The position numbers and the translations under genes are program-made. The notes below the pieces were generated by a model. The model ran no database searches. It was not told where the DNA came from and worked only from the letters and a program-made list of their open reading frames with translations. Source: Solirubrobacter deserti (GTDB taxonomy: Bacteria; Actinomycetota; Thermoleophilia; Solirubrobacterales; Solirubrobacteraceae). From it: a stretch of 64,000 bases of DNA. Below are positions 8,764 to 17,240 of the stretch, piece after piece (position 1 is the first letter of the stretch; each line of letters opens with the position of its first letter). Location: contig NZ_JAPCID010000013.1 of NCBI RefSeq assembly GCF_027587175.1, forward strand, positions 87,961 to 151,960. The letters run 5' to 3'.

Positions 8764-10398
8764 ATGAGAGGGTTGGGGAGAGCAGCCGTCGTGTCGGGCG
8801 CACTGCTTCTGCTACCGGCGAGCGCTTCGGCGACACCACCGTCCGAGGCGGCAGCGCCGCTTCCGGAGGGCGCCGTGGTCTCGTCGAACCTCGAGTACGT
8901 CGGGCGCTCGCCCGAGGCTCGGGGCATCACCGAGGGCAAGTTCGACACGGTCCGGGGCAAGGACATCCTCGTCATCACCGGCCGGTTCGGGTTCAAGACG
9001 TACGACGTCGAGGACCCCGCGAAGCCGAAGCTGCTGGACGAGTTCCTCCCGCCGGAGCTGGCGGCGAACGGTTACTGGCAGAACGAGGACATGGAGCTCG
9101 ACACCAAGCGCAAGCTGATCATCGGCGCGCTCGATCCTCGCCACACCGAGATCGACCAGTCGCAGTGCCCGGCCGGTGGCGGCGTCGCGCTCGCGGGCTG
9201 CAAGTCCGGCTTCTACGTCATCTCGTACGCGAACCCGGCGGAGATGCGGCAGATCGGCGACTTCGTCGAGCTGCCCTCGGGGCACACGTCGAGCTGCATC
9301 CAGGGCTGCAAGTACATCTGGACCGGCGGCCCGGCCCGCAGCACGCCGCCGGCGCGTCTGCCGTCGGGTGAGATCCGCCCGCGCGTCGTGAACCCCGAGC
9401 AGGCGTGGCTCGGGCCGATCCTCGGCCCGCTCGACCCCACGCCGTGGAACTACACGCGTGACGTGGGCGACGGCCGGCCGATCTGGGTCACCGACCTCAC
9501 GAACCCGTACAGGCCCGAGGTCTCCGACCAGCCGGTCGACATCTGGCGCAACGACGGCTACACGGACTACTCCCACGACGTCGACGAAGACGACGAGGGC
9601 ATCGCCTGGGTGAGCGGACGCGGCGGCATCCGCGGCTACGCGACCTCCGGCTACCACCGTGACCCATACACGAACCAGTACCGCAGGGCCACGCCGTTCG
9701 AGCCCGTGCTCGTGGGCGGCGGCGGCGTCGCCGGCACGGCACAGCCCGTGATGCTCATGCACAACTCCGGCCGCCCGACCGACGGTTCGGTGCGGGCCGC
9801 CGGCGTCAAGCGCGGCAACGTCCTCGTCGGCACCGAGGAGGACTTCACGCAGCCGTGCCAGAACAGCGGCAAGATCGTCCTGTCGGACCTGACCGACTCC
9901 TGGGGCGGCGAGGGCGCGCAGCAGTCCCGGCTGGACAAGCCGTACCGGATGAAGGCGCTGGACACGTTCCATCCGTTCATCGACTCGCCGGAGACGTCGA
10001 CGGGCCCGACCGGGTGCTCGGCGCACTACTTCGAGATCGAGGGCCCGCTGCTCGGCGCTGGCTGGTACGCCCAGGGCACGCGCCTCATCGACATCTCCGA
10101 CGCGCGTGACGTGCGCCAGGTCGGCTACTTCCGCGTCGCGTCCACGACGGCGAACGAAAGCTCGAACACGTGGGATATCGCGTTCCGTAGCGACCGCCGC
10201 AAGGGCGACCTCGTGTACGTGTTCGACATGAATCGCGGTGTCGAGGTCCTGCGCCTCAAGAAGGGCGGCGCGTACGCAGCCGCGTCGATGAAGAAGGTCA
10301 CCGCTCCGAACCTGCCGAGCAACGCGGCGTCGCCGGAGCCCGTCTCGTCGCTGGCGGTCGACGGCACGGGCCTCGTCTGCCCGCTGTTCGAGTACTAG
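8764..10398 (+). CDS. Large secreted protein with LVIVD-type repeats
   Basis: The 544-residue product has a signal peptide (about 1-26, 'ALLLLPASASA'). The start at ATG 8764 is fixed by the strong ribosome site AAGGAGGGG at 8752-8760. Reading frame upstream is open but has no start support. The mature protein contains short repeats such as 'ILVITGRFGFKTYDVEDPAK', 'RLIDISDARDVRQVGYFRV' and 'WVTDLTNPYRPEV', which match the LVIVD beta-propeller repeat pattern of actinobacterial surface proteins. Several Cys pairs ('SSCIQGCKYIW') suggest disulfides outside the cell. The molecular function is unknown. A GC-rich hairpin at 10417-10441 ends the unit. Confidence 0.82.
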   Translation: MRGLGRAAVVSGALLLLPASASATPPSEAAAPLPEGAVVSSNLEYVGRSPEARGITEGKFDTVRGKDILVITGRFGFKTYDVEDPAKPKLLDEFLPPELAANGYWQNEDMELDTKRKLIIGALDPRHTEIDQSQCPAGGGVALAGCKSGFYVISYANPAEMRQIGDFVELPSGHTSSCIQGCKYIWTGGPARSTPPARLPSGEIRPRVVNPEQAWLGPILGPLDPTPWNYTRDVGDGRPIWVTDLTNPYRPEVSDQPVDIWRNDGYTDYSHDVDEDDEGIAWVSGRGGIRGYATSGYHRDPYTNQYRRATPFEPVLVGGGGVAGTAQPVMLMHNSGRPTDGSVRAAGVKRGNVLVGTEEDFTQPCQNSGKIVLSDLTDSWGGEGAQQSRLDKPYRMKALDTFHPFIDSPETSTGPTGCSAHYFEIEGPLLGAGWYAQGTRLIDISDARDVRQVGYFRVASTTANESSNTWDIAFRSDRRKGDLVYVFDMNRGVEVLRLKKGGAYAAASMKKVTAPNLPSNAASPEPVSSLAVDGTGLVCPLFEY

Positions 10399-10416
10399 GC
10401 GAGCTCCGTCTTGGGT

Positions 10417-10441
10417 ACCGGCGCCCGCTCGGGGCGCCGGT
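10417..10441. terminator. Bidirectional hairpin terminator between convergent genes
   Basis: A perfect 10-bp stem (ACCGGCGCCC / GGGCGCCGGT) with a 5-base loop sits between the LVIVD-protein stop and the stop of the convergent peptidoglycan hydrolase. It has no clear U-tract, as is common in actinobacteria. It can serve both strands. Confidence 0.7.
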
Positions 10442-10443
10442 GC

Positions 10444-11187
10444 TCATCGTTCGACGCGCAGGTAGTCCGTGACCAGGCTGGCCGCGCGGTGCTTGCGGTA
10501 GACGCCGTCGCCGCCCCGGCGCGAGTCCGACACGGCGCCCGATGCGCCGGTGTTGCCCTCGATCGTCTCGATCGTGTTCGCGTCCACGCGGCGCACGAAC
10601 AGGCCGACGTGGTCGAAGCTGAAGCGCACGAGATCGCCGCGTTCCGGGTCGGGCGTCTGGTGCACGTCCGGGTCCAGTCCGAGCTGGCGGACGGACGCCC
10701 ACACGCGGTCCACGCCCTGCGAGCCCGCGTTGCGGTAGCAGTAGGCGACGAAGTCCCCGCACCACGGCTCCGGCCCGGCGCCGCCGTTGGCGACGATGAT
10801 CTTCGACACCATCGGGCCGGCGTTGTTGCCGCCGATCTCCATCACGCCGACGAGCCCTTCGGCGACCTTGTACGCGCGCTCGCGCAGGTTGCCGAAGTGG
10901 ACGTCCCGGCGCGCCCGGGCGCGCTCACGCTGCTGAGCGTTGCGCACCTTCGGGTCGGCGACGATCTCCTGCACGCCGACGGTGATCAGGCCGCCCCGGA
11001 CCTTCTCGACCGTGCCGTCCAGCGCGCCCAGGAACCAGGCCGCGTAGGCCGTCTGCTCGAGCGTGATCGGTCCGAGCTCACCGTCGACCTCGATCGGCGT
11101 GTCGCGGTGGGCGCGCAGGCGGGCGTTCAGGTGTTCCTGGTGGAGGCGGACCGCCTCGCCTGTGTCGCCGGTGCGCAGCTCGTGCAT
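10444..11187 (-). CDS. CHAP-type peptidoglycan hydrolase with N-terminal peptidoglycan-binding region
   Basis: The product has 247 residues. The N-terminal 60 residues look like a PG-binding-1 helical module ('LRTGDTGEAVRLHQEHLNAR', 'DGELGPITLEQTAYA'). The C-terminal half is a CHAP-like cysteine amidase/endopeptidase with Cys143 in 'PWCGDFVAYCYRNAG' and His193 in 'FDHVGLFV', joined by 'PERGDLVRFS'. No signal peptide is visible, so export would have to be non-classical, or the protein acts through lysis or as cargo. It would cleave cross-bridges or the amide in the cell wall. It reads convergently with the LVIVD gene and lies about 110 bases downstream of the ABM monooxygenase gene. Confidence 0.8.
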   Translation of the reverse strand: MHELRTGDTGEAVRLHQEHLNARLRAHRDTPIEVDGELGPITLEQTAYAAWFLGALDGTVEKVRGGLITVGVQEIVADPKVRNAQQRERARARRDVHFGNLRERAYKVAEGLVGVMEIGGNNAGPMVSKIIVANGGAGPEPWCGDFVAYCYRNAGSQGVDRVWASVRQLGLDPDVHQTPDPERGDLVRFSFDHVGLFVRRVDANTIETIEGNTGASGAVSDSRRGGDGVYRKHRAASLVTDYLRVER

Positions 11188-11296
11188 GGCGGCGATGGTG
11201 CGCCTGGCCGCCCGGACGGGTCAAGTCCAGGGTCAGCTATGCCTGACCGCTGCAGAGTCCCCGGGTTTCGGTGTGTTCGCGGCCTGACAATTCGCG

Positions 11297-11641
11297 TCAG
11301 TCGAGCGCGCGCGGGTCCGGCGGGCCGGACGGGGCTGGGCGGGTGGTGCGCATGTCGCGGTGCACCGTCATCTCCGACGGGCGCGCGAGCAGCTCGAACA
11401 GCGCCTGCTGGTAGGCCTTGAACGCGGTGGAGCGCTGGTGCGCGGCCCACGCCTCCTCGTCTGCCCATTCCTGCACGTGCAGGTACTCGTCGGGGTCGTC
11501 GAGCGTGGCGGCGAAACGGTAGGCGCGGCAGCCGGGTTCGGCCGCCACCGCGGCCTCGGTGGTGCGCATGAGGGCGCGTAGGTCGTCGCGGCGGCCGGCG
11601 ATGCCGTGGATGCGGGTGATGGCGAGGACGGGCTCGGGCAC
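11297..11641 (-). CDS. Antibiotic biosynthesis monooxygenase (ABM) domain protein
   Basis: The 114-residue single-domain protein has the ABM ferredoxin-like fold pattern: 'VLAITRIHGIAGRRDDLRAL', then 'EPGCRAYRFAATLDDPDEYL', 'VQEWADEEAWAAHQRSTAF'. Members are small cofactor-free oxygenases or ligand-binding dimers of the YgiN/quinol monooxygenase type. It lies 12 bases downstream of the membrane protein gene ending at 11654 and may be co-transcribed with the sigma-factor pair. The substrate is unknown. Confidence 0.8.
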   Translation of the reverse strand: MPEPVLAITRIHGIAGRRDDLRALMRTTEAAVAAEPGCRAYRFAATLDDPDEYLHVQEWADEEAWAAHQRSTAFKAYQQALFELLARPSEMTVHRDMRTTRPAPSGPPDPRALD

Positions 11642-11653
11642 GCCGGAAGTCTC

Positions 11654-12289
11654 TCAATCCGGCCTGACATCCACGTCGTCGAAGGCGAGCTCGCCGTCGA
11701 AGATGAACAGGTACCCGCCGCCCGCGCCGGGTTCGGCGCGGCGTCGGTCGCCGTCGTGCTCGGCGACCACGACCCGCGTGCCCGGGCGCACGCGGCCGAA
11801 GACGATCGAGCGGCCCTGCGAGCGCAGGATGTCGATCGTGAGCTTCTGCTGGCTCAGATCGCCGCAGGACCCCGCGTAGTCGCCGACGTACGGCCGGAAC
11901 GCGTTGCCCTCGATGCGTCCGAGCTGCGTGCCGCGCACGGCGCCCGCGATCGAGCATTCGAGCCCGTCCTTGCCGGTGTAGACGCCGACGCCCCAGGCCA
12001 CGTTGCGCTCGCGGTCGAACTGCTGGGCGACCAGGGTCGGGCCGCCGTCGGGCTGATAGCGCGGGACCGCGGGCGACGGGTCGTTGAGCGGTTCGCCGAC
12101 GCCGATCAGCCGCGCCGCACCCGCGACCGCTCCCGCCCCGAGCACGGCCGTGACTGCGAGCGCCGCGATGCCACGGCGCCGCCGGCGCCGGCGCGCGCGG
12201 ACCGCCCGTTCCTCGCCGTGCAGGCGTACCGCGGCCGCGACGAGCTCCTCGCCGAGCTGCTCGTGCGCGCGCCGCGCCGGGTCGCTCAT
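11654..12289 (-). CDS. Single-pass membrane protein, probable ECF sigma-factor partner
   Basis: The product has 211 residues. A cytoplasmic segment of about 40 residues with a highly basic end (eight consecutive Arg) is followed by one membrane helix ('GIAALAVTAVLGAGAVAGAA', about 40-60) and an extracytoplasmic beta-rich domain with two Cys ('GLECSIAG', 'AGSCGDLSQ'). The start overlaps the stop of the ECF sigma gene by four bases (ATGA). Position and topology match a membrane anti-sigma or signal receptor, but no ZAS/HCC motif is seen in the N-terminal part, so the anti-sigma role is inferred from context only. Confidence 0.65.
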   Translation of the reverse strand: MSDPARRAHEQLGEELVAAAVRLHGEERAVRARRRRRRRGIAALAVTAVLGAGAVAGAARLIGVGEPLNDPSPAVPRYQPDGGPTLVAQQFDRERNVAWGVGVYTGKDGLECSIAGAVRGTQLGRIEGNAFRPYVGDYAGSCGDLSQQKLTIDILRSQGRSIVFGRVRPGTRVVVAEHDGDRRRAEPGAGGGYLFIFDGELAFDDVDVRPD

Positions 12290-12882
12290 GCCGCGTCCTT
12301 CACGAGCGCCGCCTCGCCGACCGCGCGCGCCAGCGCCCGCAGCCCGCGCGATACGCGTGCCCTGGCCGTGGGTTCGCTGACGCCGAGCGTCTCGGCCATC
12401 TCCAGGTAGGACTGGTCGTCGAGCACGCGCAGCTCGATCGCCTGACGCTGATCGCTGGGGAGGGCGGCGAACGCGCGCGAGAGCGGCAGGTCCAGCGCGC
12501 TCAGCCCGGCCAGCGACTCGATCCGCTCGAACTCGGTGCTGCTGAGGGCCGGGACCGTGATCGCGAGCCGTTCCACCGCGGCGCGCTCGACCTTGCCCGA
12601 GCGCCAGAAGTGGGAGAGCTCCGAGCGCGCGATCGCGAACAGCCAGCCCTGCTCCTGCTCGGCGTTGTGGCCGCGGAACTGGTCCTGGCGCTCGAGCGCT
12701 TTCGCGAACGTCTCCGACAGCAGGTCGAAGGCCGTGTCCGGGTCCAGGACCCGGCGCACGAGGTAGCTCAGCACCCGCTCGGAGTAGGCGGCGTAGAACG
12801 CGGCGAACTCCCGCGGGTCCTCGCGCGCGCGCACCAGCAGGCTGGTCGACCGACCGGAGAGACGAAGACGATGGGGCCGCAC
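12286..12882 (-). CDS. ECF-family RNA polymerase sigma factor
   Basis: The 198-residue protein has sigma region 2 ('FAAFYAAYSERVLSYLVRRV', 'DTAFDLLSETFAKALERQDQ', 'EQGWLFAIARSELSHFWRSG') and region 4 ('LPSDQRQAIELRVLDDQSYL', 'TLGVSEPTARARVSRGLRAL'). It starts at GTG 12882; a start a few codons downstream (the GTG before AREDPREF) is also possible. It is coupled to the membrane protein gene after it. The divergent gene at 12981 and its partner, both small secreted proteins, share the intergenic promoter region and are reasonable targets. Confidence 0.88.
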   Translation of the reverse strand: MRPHRLRLSGRSTSLLVRAREDPREFAAFYAAYSERVLSYLVRRVLDPDTAFDLLSETFAKALERQDQFRGHNAEQEQGWLFAIARSELSHFWRSGKVERAAVERLAITVPALSSTEFERIESLAGLSALDLPLSRAFAALPSDQRQAIELRVLDDQSYLEMAETLGVSEPTARARVSRGLRALARAVGEAALVKDAA

Positions 12883-12980
12883 CTTCGAGGCCGAGCCTAC
12901 CCGGTCACAAAACCCTGAGCCACGGGCTCGTTACGCCTCGCCGGAGCGCGCACCGGTCCATTCAACTGAAAGGACACACC

Positions 12981-13379
12981 ATGGACCGACGCGTTCGTCG
13001 CGGGCTCGTGCTCGCGCTCGTCTGCGCCCTGTTCGGAGCCGGAGCCGCGCCTGCCCGTGCGCAGGTGCTCACGGATCTGACCGACTGGAATCTGACCGAG
13101 TCCGTCAGCGCCTGGGGCGGCGGCACGCAGTTCCACATCAGCCAGTCCGGCGACGGCTGGGCCGCGTTCCGCTGGCTCGACAGCCCGGCCAAGACCACGG
13201 TCATCTCGGGCAACACCTGCATGGACCTCTACTACCTCGGCGGCGGCTCGATCGCGGCCGGGAACACGTCCTACCTGAACCTGTTCTCCGGCAGCCCGGG
13301 CGCCTGCTTCGTCCTGCGCGGCCGGACCGCGATCGGCTCGGGCGCGATGTACAACCACGACGGGAGGCTGAAGCGATGA
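12981..13379 (+). CDS. Small secreted protein of unknown function
   Basis: The 132-residue protein has a signal peptide ('RRGLVLALVCALFGAGAAPA', cleavage near residue 28). The mature part is Trp/Gly/Ser-rich with two Cys ('GNTCMDLYYLGG', 'PGACFVLRG') that could pair. I recognise no domain. A ribosome site (GAAAGGA) precedes the ATG. Its stop overlaps the next start by four bases (ATGA), so it is translated with the following secreted protein. It is divergent from the ECF sigma gene. Confidence 0.68.
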   Translation: MDRRVRRGLVLALVCALFGAGAAPARAQVLTDLTDWNLTESVSAWGGGTQFHISQSGDGWAAFRWLDSPAKTTVISGNTCMDLYYLGGGSIAAGNTSYLNLFSGSPGACFVLRGRTAIGSGAMYNHDGRLKR

Positions 13380-13906
13380 AGCGCTTCATCGGCGCGGCGC
13401 TGGTCGCCGCTCTCACCGCCGGCACCGTCGCCGCGGCCACCGGGCACGGCGCCGGCGCGAGCGGCGACGCCCTTACGCTCGCGAGCACGCTCGCGAGCGC
13501 CCCGGCCCGGATCGTCTCGGAGCCGGTGCCCGCCGAGCGGGCCCGTCTGGTCGCCGATGCGCACGCCGCGGCGGTCCCGCTCCCCGCGGGCGGGACGTTC
13601 AGCGGCATCCGCTGGGAGCAGGCCGGTGGCCAGTTCGGGCGCGCGGAGATCGCCGCGGTGCTCGAGTACAACGCCGTCTGCCAGTGGCTGCGTGCCCGGC
13701 GCGACGGACGCGAGGTCGGCGTCGCCGAGCGTGTGCTCGCCACGGTCCCGTCGTGGCCGGCCTGGCGCGGCACCGAGGAGGGCGGCGTACTGAAGGAGAT
13801 CGTCGGCGGCGGTCCGCTGCTCGACGGCGTGCTGGCCGACTGCGACGCCGCGCGGGCGCGCGAGGTGGAGTACGCCTCGTCCCGCGGGCTGCCACCGACC
13901 CGGTAG
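13376..13906 (+). CDS. Secreted protein of unknown function, coupled to upstream gene
   Basis: The 176-residue product has an N-terminal signal peptide ('MKRFIGAALVAALTAGTVAA'). The mature part is Ala-rich and mostly helical, with two Cys (in 'YNAVCQWLRARRDGRE' and 'LLDGVLADCDAARAR'). I do not recognise the family. It overlaps the preceding secreted-protein gene by four bases and is followed by a strong hairpin at 13919-13947, so the two genes form a small operon. Confidence 0.65.
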   Translation: MKRFIGAALVAALTAGTVAAATGHGAGASGDALTLASTLASAPARIVSEPVPAERARLVADAHAAAVPLPAGGTFSGIRWEQAGGQFGRAEIAAVLEYNAVCQWLRARRDGREVGVAERVLATVPSWPAWRGTEEGGVLKEIVGGGPLLDGVLADCDAARAREVEYASSRGLPPTR

Positions 13907-13918
13907 CGCACGTGCAGG

Positions 13919-13947
13919 GCCCGCCGCTGCCCGGTGTGGCGGCGGGC
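13919..13947 (+). terminator. Hairpin terminator after the two-gene secreted-protein operon
   Basis: A perfect 9-bp stem GCCCGCCGC / GCGGCGGGC with an 11-base loop lies 13 bases after the stop at 13906, followed by TCTTGG. It may also stop the convergent gene that ends at 13961. Confidence 0.65.
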
Positions 13948-13960
13948 TCTTGGTGCGGCG

Positions 13961-14473
13961 CTACGGCGTGTCCGAGGACAGCGTCACGAGCAGCACCTTG
14001 CGGTAGTTGCCCGAGGCCTTCTTCTCGATCTCCTGCCGGAGATTGACGGTGGCCTGCGCACGGGCGACCGCGGTGTTCCAGCGCGAGAGCTGCGGCTCGA
14101 CCGGCGTGCTGAGCGGCGCGAACGGCGACTTGCCGACGCGCGCCTCGAGCGGCAGCGGCAGCAGCTTCCGGCCGGCGGCCAGGCGCCCCTTCTTCGACCC
14201 GCTGGCGACCTCACCGTCGGCGAGCGAGAGGCGCGCCGCGGCGTCCGACGTGGTCACCGCGACCCGGAAGGACGTCGAGTACGTCCGCGCCTTCGGGAAC
14301 GTCGTGAAGCTGGCCGACTTCGGCTGCGTGATGATCAGCTCGAGCACGCTCGGGACGTTGGCCTCGATCCCCGTGCTGCCGTCGGTCTGGGCCAGCGCCG
14401 GCGCGGGCGCGATGAGCGCGATGACCGCCGTGGCGGGGACAAGCGAACGCAGCGTCTTCACGACACCGAACAT
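13961..14473 (-). CDS. Secreted beta-rich protein of unknown function
   Basis: The product is 170 residues from ATG 14473. This start is chosen because a typical signal peptide begins there ('MFGVVKTLRSLVPATAVIAL', cleaved after ALAQ); the longer open frame upstream is Arg-rich and unlike coding sequence. The mature part begins 'TDGSTGIEANVPSVLELIIT' and has an alternating beta pattern that weakly recalls WxL- or pilin-like surface modules, ending in a helical 'ATVNLRQEIEKKASGNYRKV'. There are no Cys. The 5' region lies 99 bases from the divergent gene at 14572. Confidence 0.62.
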   Translation of the reverse strand: MFGVVKTLRSLVPATAVIALIAPAPALAQTDGSTGIEANVPSVLELIITQPKSASFTTFPKARTYSTSFRVAVTTSDAAARLSLADGEVASGSKKGRLAAGRKLLPLPLEARVGKSPFAPLSTPVEPQLSRWNTAVARAQATVNLRQEIEKKASGNYRKVLLVTLSSDTP

Positions 14474-14571
14474 AGCTCGTGATGGTGCGGCGCGACGCCG
14501 GAGGGCGATCCGGCCGTGCGAAGTCACCGCGCGAACCCGACCCAGAAACCGGTGCCAGTTAGGTTCGCGGT

Positions 14572-15999
14572 GTGGAACGCGTCCGTGCATCGGAGGTCGC
14601 CGCGGACCTCGAGCCGACCCGACGGCCTGCGGACCCGCCGCCCGACACGCGGCGCGAGCAGCTGAGCCCGGAGGCGATGCTCGCGCTCCAGCAGAGCGCC
14701 GGCAACCAGGCCGCGGTTGCCCGCCTCCGCGCCGACCGCGCCCAGATCAGCCGCAACGGCAATCACCACAACAAGTGGGACCAGAAGCGGTCCGATCGCA
14801 CCGGCCGCCCGCACAAGGCCAAGTGGCTGCGCGAGCAGGACGCGATCAAGGCGCGCGAGAAGAAGGAACGCAACGCCAAGGTCAGGGCCGTCCGGCGCTT
14901 CATGGAGCGCCAGGTCGCTCCGTGGGCCACCCAGGCGCGCATCGGCCAGCTGATCAACACCAACTTCGAGGAGATGAAGGCCGACGACAGCCTCAAGGGC
15001 GACGCCAAGACGCTCCAGCCGTCACAGCACCGGAGCGCGGACTCGACCGACCCCCAGATCGCGCCCGGCGACACCCAATTCCTCGCGCCCAACAAGAGCG
15101 GCGACACCGCCATCCACCGCGGCATCGTCGGCATCGAGATGGTCGAAGGCGTCCCGCACGTCCGCGTCTACAGCGCCCTCTGGGCCGAGGCCCGGCCCGA
15201 CAAGACGGGCAAGATCACCCACAAGGACGTCCACCAGGACCCGGAGACCGGCGCCATCGCCATCCACACCGGCCGCGACCAGGGCGAGGACAAGGACGCC
15301 TCCAAGGCCGAGGCCGCCAGCAAGCACCCGATCATGTGGCTGTCCGCCGAGCCGCTGCGCCAGCTCAAGTGGTTCTACAAGTACCCGATCGAGAAGTTCG
15401 CGCGCGGCGCCAAGCCCGTCGTCCGCTCCTTCCTGGTGCCCAACGAGCTCTGGCTCGAGATCTCCGGCGCCGCCGTCAGCGAGGACGAGGCGACCGAGAA
15501 GGGCAACGAGGACAAGCCGTTCAACGTCGACACGGCCTACGGCTCCAACCAGTTCGGCGTCCGCGGGCCGTTGTTGGACAAGCTCCGGAGTCTTGCGGCC
15601 AAGAACAGCCTGGTCTCCTACGTCGGCGACATGAGCCACTCCAAGCCCGAGTTCGGCGGCAACATCCAGCACGTCGACGCGCTCCACCAGCAGCTCGGCG
15701 CCCCGACGAACACGCCGCCGAAGCTCAAGCCGCTCCACAGCCAGCAGGGGTCCGCCGGCAACCCGATCTGGGCTACGGCGCCGATCTGGGTCGACCCCGA
15801 CATGGGCAAGTTCGCGCGCACGGCGTCCCACGGGACGTTCGCCGACGCGCTGTCCATTCACTACGCGACGTGGGTGGGGAAGGACGCGCTGCTCCCGGAT
15901 GCGTACTCGAAGGTGCCTAAGCCGCGGCGGCAGGACATGCTCCGGGAGTTCTTGACCAAGAACGGGCACGAGTTGCCGGAGGACTACGCGCTGCCTTAG
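14572..15999 (+). CDS. Putative contractile-injection-system-type cargo/toxin protein with AGN leader motif
   Basis: The 475-residue protein has no signal peptide. Residues 31-52 read 'LSPEAMLALQQSAGNQAAVA' followed by RL. This LxLQxxAGNxAVxxL leader recurs at the N-terminus of proteins associated with extracellular contractile injection systems and polymorphic toxins. The rest is a globular domain of about 370 residues that I cannot assign. Notable parts are 'DTAIHRGIVGIEM', 'KPVVRSFLVPNELWLEISG', 'NVDTAYGSNQFGVRGPLLD' and 'NSLVSYVGDMSHSKPEFGG'. The HRG and S/Y/N-rich motifs are compatible with an ADP-ribosyltransferase-like fold, but this is speculative. It starts at GTG 14572, with TAGGTT six bases upstream as a likely -10 of a leaderless transcript. 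No sheath or tube genes are in the window. Confidence 0.6.
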   Translation: MERVRASEVAADLEPTRRPADPPPDTRREQLSPEAMLALQQSAGNQAAVARLRADRAQISRNGNHHNKWDQKRSDRTGRPHKAKWLREQDAIKAREKKERNAKVRAVRRFMERQVAPWATQARIGQLINTNFEEMKADDSLKGDAKTLQPSQHRSADSTDPQIAPGDTQFLAPNKSGDTAIHRGIVGIEMVEGVPHVRVYSALWAEARPDKTGKITHKDVHQDPETGAIAIHTGRDQGEDKDASKAEAASKHPIMWLSAEPLRQLKWFYKYPIEKFARGAKPVVRSFLVPNELWLEISGAAVSEDEATEKGNEDKPFNVDTAYGSNQFGVRGPLLDKLRSLAAKNSLVSYVGDMSHSKPEFGGNIQHVDALHQQLGAPTNTPPKLKPLHSQQGSAGNPIWATAPIWVDPDMGKFARTASHGTFADALSIHYATWVGKDALLPDAYSKVPKPRRQDMLREFLTKNGHELPEDYALP

Positions 16000-16229
16000 G
16001 GCAGGCAGTCGATCGTTGGTCACGGTCCGGTCGCCCGCTTTAGTTCGACCTGCGACGTCTATTGACCACTTTGCGATGCCGAAGGGGTCCGGTCCGCGTG
16101 CTGACAGGCTGGATTGAGGCCAATCGCGAGGCCCCGCTGCACCGTGGGCACGCCTGGCGAGCGAGAGCGGGCGGTTGGTAGACCAGCCGGCATGTGAATG
16201 GAACGGCTGAACGCCGAGAGGAGCCACAC
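16000..16229. other. Intergenic region with weak hairpin and start-site choice
   Basis: No gene is seen. An 8-bp inverted repeat (CGGTTGGT / ACCAGCCG, one G-U pair) lies at 16172-16189. The ribosome site GAGAGGAG at about 16217-16224 supports GTG 16230 as the start of the next gene rather than the GTG at 16194. Confidence 0.4.
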
Positions 16230-17240
16230 GTGGCCGCTTCGCTCTATCTCAACCAGACCCCGCCGAACCCGTGGTGGCTCTCACCGGCGCTGTCGGTCGT
16301 GAAGGTGGGCCTCACGAACCTGGACGGGGGCACGCCGCTCCTGGACGTGGTCCCGAGTGCCACGGTCTCGCAGCACGCCCGCGGGGAGGCCGGCAACGAC
16401 GGCACCACCGACGCCACCGATGTGCATGTGCAGCTGTGGGCGCACGTCTTCGCCACCGCGGCCAGCCCGAGCCTCTGGCTTGCGTCGCTGGGCGGCATCG
16501 CCGGGGTCTCGATCCCGGCGGGCACGGGGGCGACGATCGAGGACGGGCAGGAGCAGCCGTTCGACGAGCCGTGGGACGCGGGCTCCGGGCTCACGACCGC
16601 GGAGCTCGGGCCGTTGCTGAACGACGACGGGCAGTTGCACTGCTGCATGTTCGGCAACGTCTACTCGCCCACCGACGGGCAGGTCGTGACCGACCCGACG
16701 ACGCTGCAACCCGCGACCAATCGCCACCACGCGCAGCGCAACATGACGATCTCGCCGCTCAACACTCCCGCGGTCCTGAACTTCATGCTCTTCGCCGGCA
16801 ACCCCGATCCCGAGCGCGAGCAGGACGCCCGGCTGGAGGTCGCCGAGATCACGCCGCGCAAGCTCCCGAACTGGCAGCTCGCCGAGCTCGACCGGCTCGG
16901 CCCGTGGATCCGCCGCACCCGCAGGACGCCGGACGGCGGCCTGCCCGGGATCGAGTTCGTCATCGACGGCAAGCCGCAGCCCGTGCGCACCGCGCGCCGC
17001 CCGCTGCGGGACCTCGCGATCGCTGTCGACGACGCCGGCGAGGGCCGCGCCGTCAAGCTCGAGCTCGGCGTCGAGGAGGCGCGCAGGCTCCACATCTGCG
17101 CCGAGCTCCCGGACCAGGAGTTCGTGCTGCGGATGTTCGACGTCACCCAGTTCGCGGGCGACCGGCAGGTCGGCGGCGTGCGCGTGATGGCGCTGGCGGT
17201 GCCCGAGGAGCTGCTCAAGAAGCGAGTGAAGCGGGGATGA
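16230..17240 (+). CDS. Protein of unknown function with beta-sandwich N-terminal part
   Basis: The product is about 336 residues from GTG 16230, chosen for its ribosome site. It has no signal peptide or membrane helix. The N-terminal 180 residues ('NPWWLSPALSVVKVGLTNLD', 'DVHVQLWAHVFATAA', 'CCMFGNVYSPTDGQVV') resemble an Ig/CARDB-like beta-sandwich. The C-terminal part is mixed alpha/beta with a conserved-looking 'LHICAELPDQEFVLRMFDVT'. I do not recognise the family. Its stop overlaps the start of the following secreted protein (ATGA), so the two form an operon. A function linked to the upstream AGN-leader protein is possible, but only by position. Confidence 0.6.
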   Translation: MAASLYLNQTPPNPWWLSPALSVVKVGLTNLDGGTPLLDVVPSATVSQHARGEAGNDGTTDATDVHVQLWAHVFATAASPSLWLASLGGIAGVSIPAGTGATIEDGQEQPFDEPWDAGSGLTTAELGPLLNDDGQLHCCMFGNVYSPTDGQVVTDPTTLQPATNRHHAQRNMTISPLNTPAVLNFMLFAGNPDPEREQDARLEVAEITPRKLPNWQLAELDRLGPWIRRTRRTPDGGLPGIEFVIDGKPQPVRTARRPLRDLAIAVDDAGEGRAVKLELGVEEARRLHICAELPDQEFVLRMFDVTQFAGDRQVGGVRVMALAVPEELLKKRVKRG

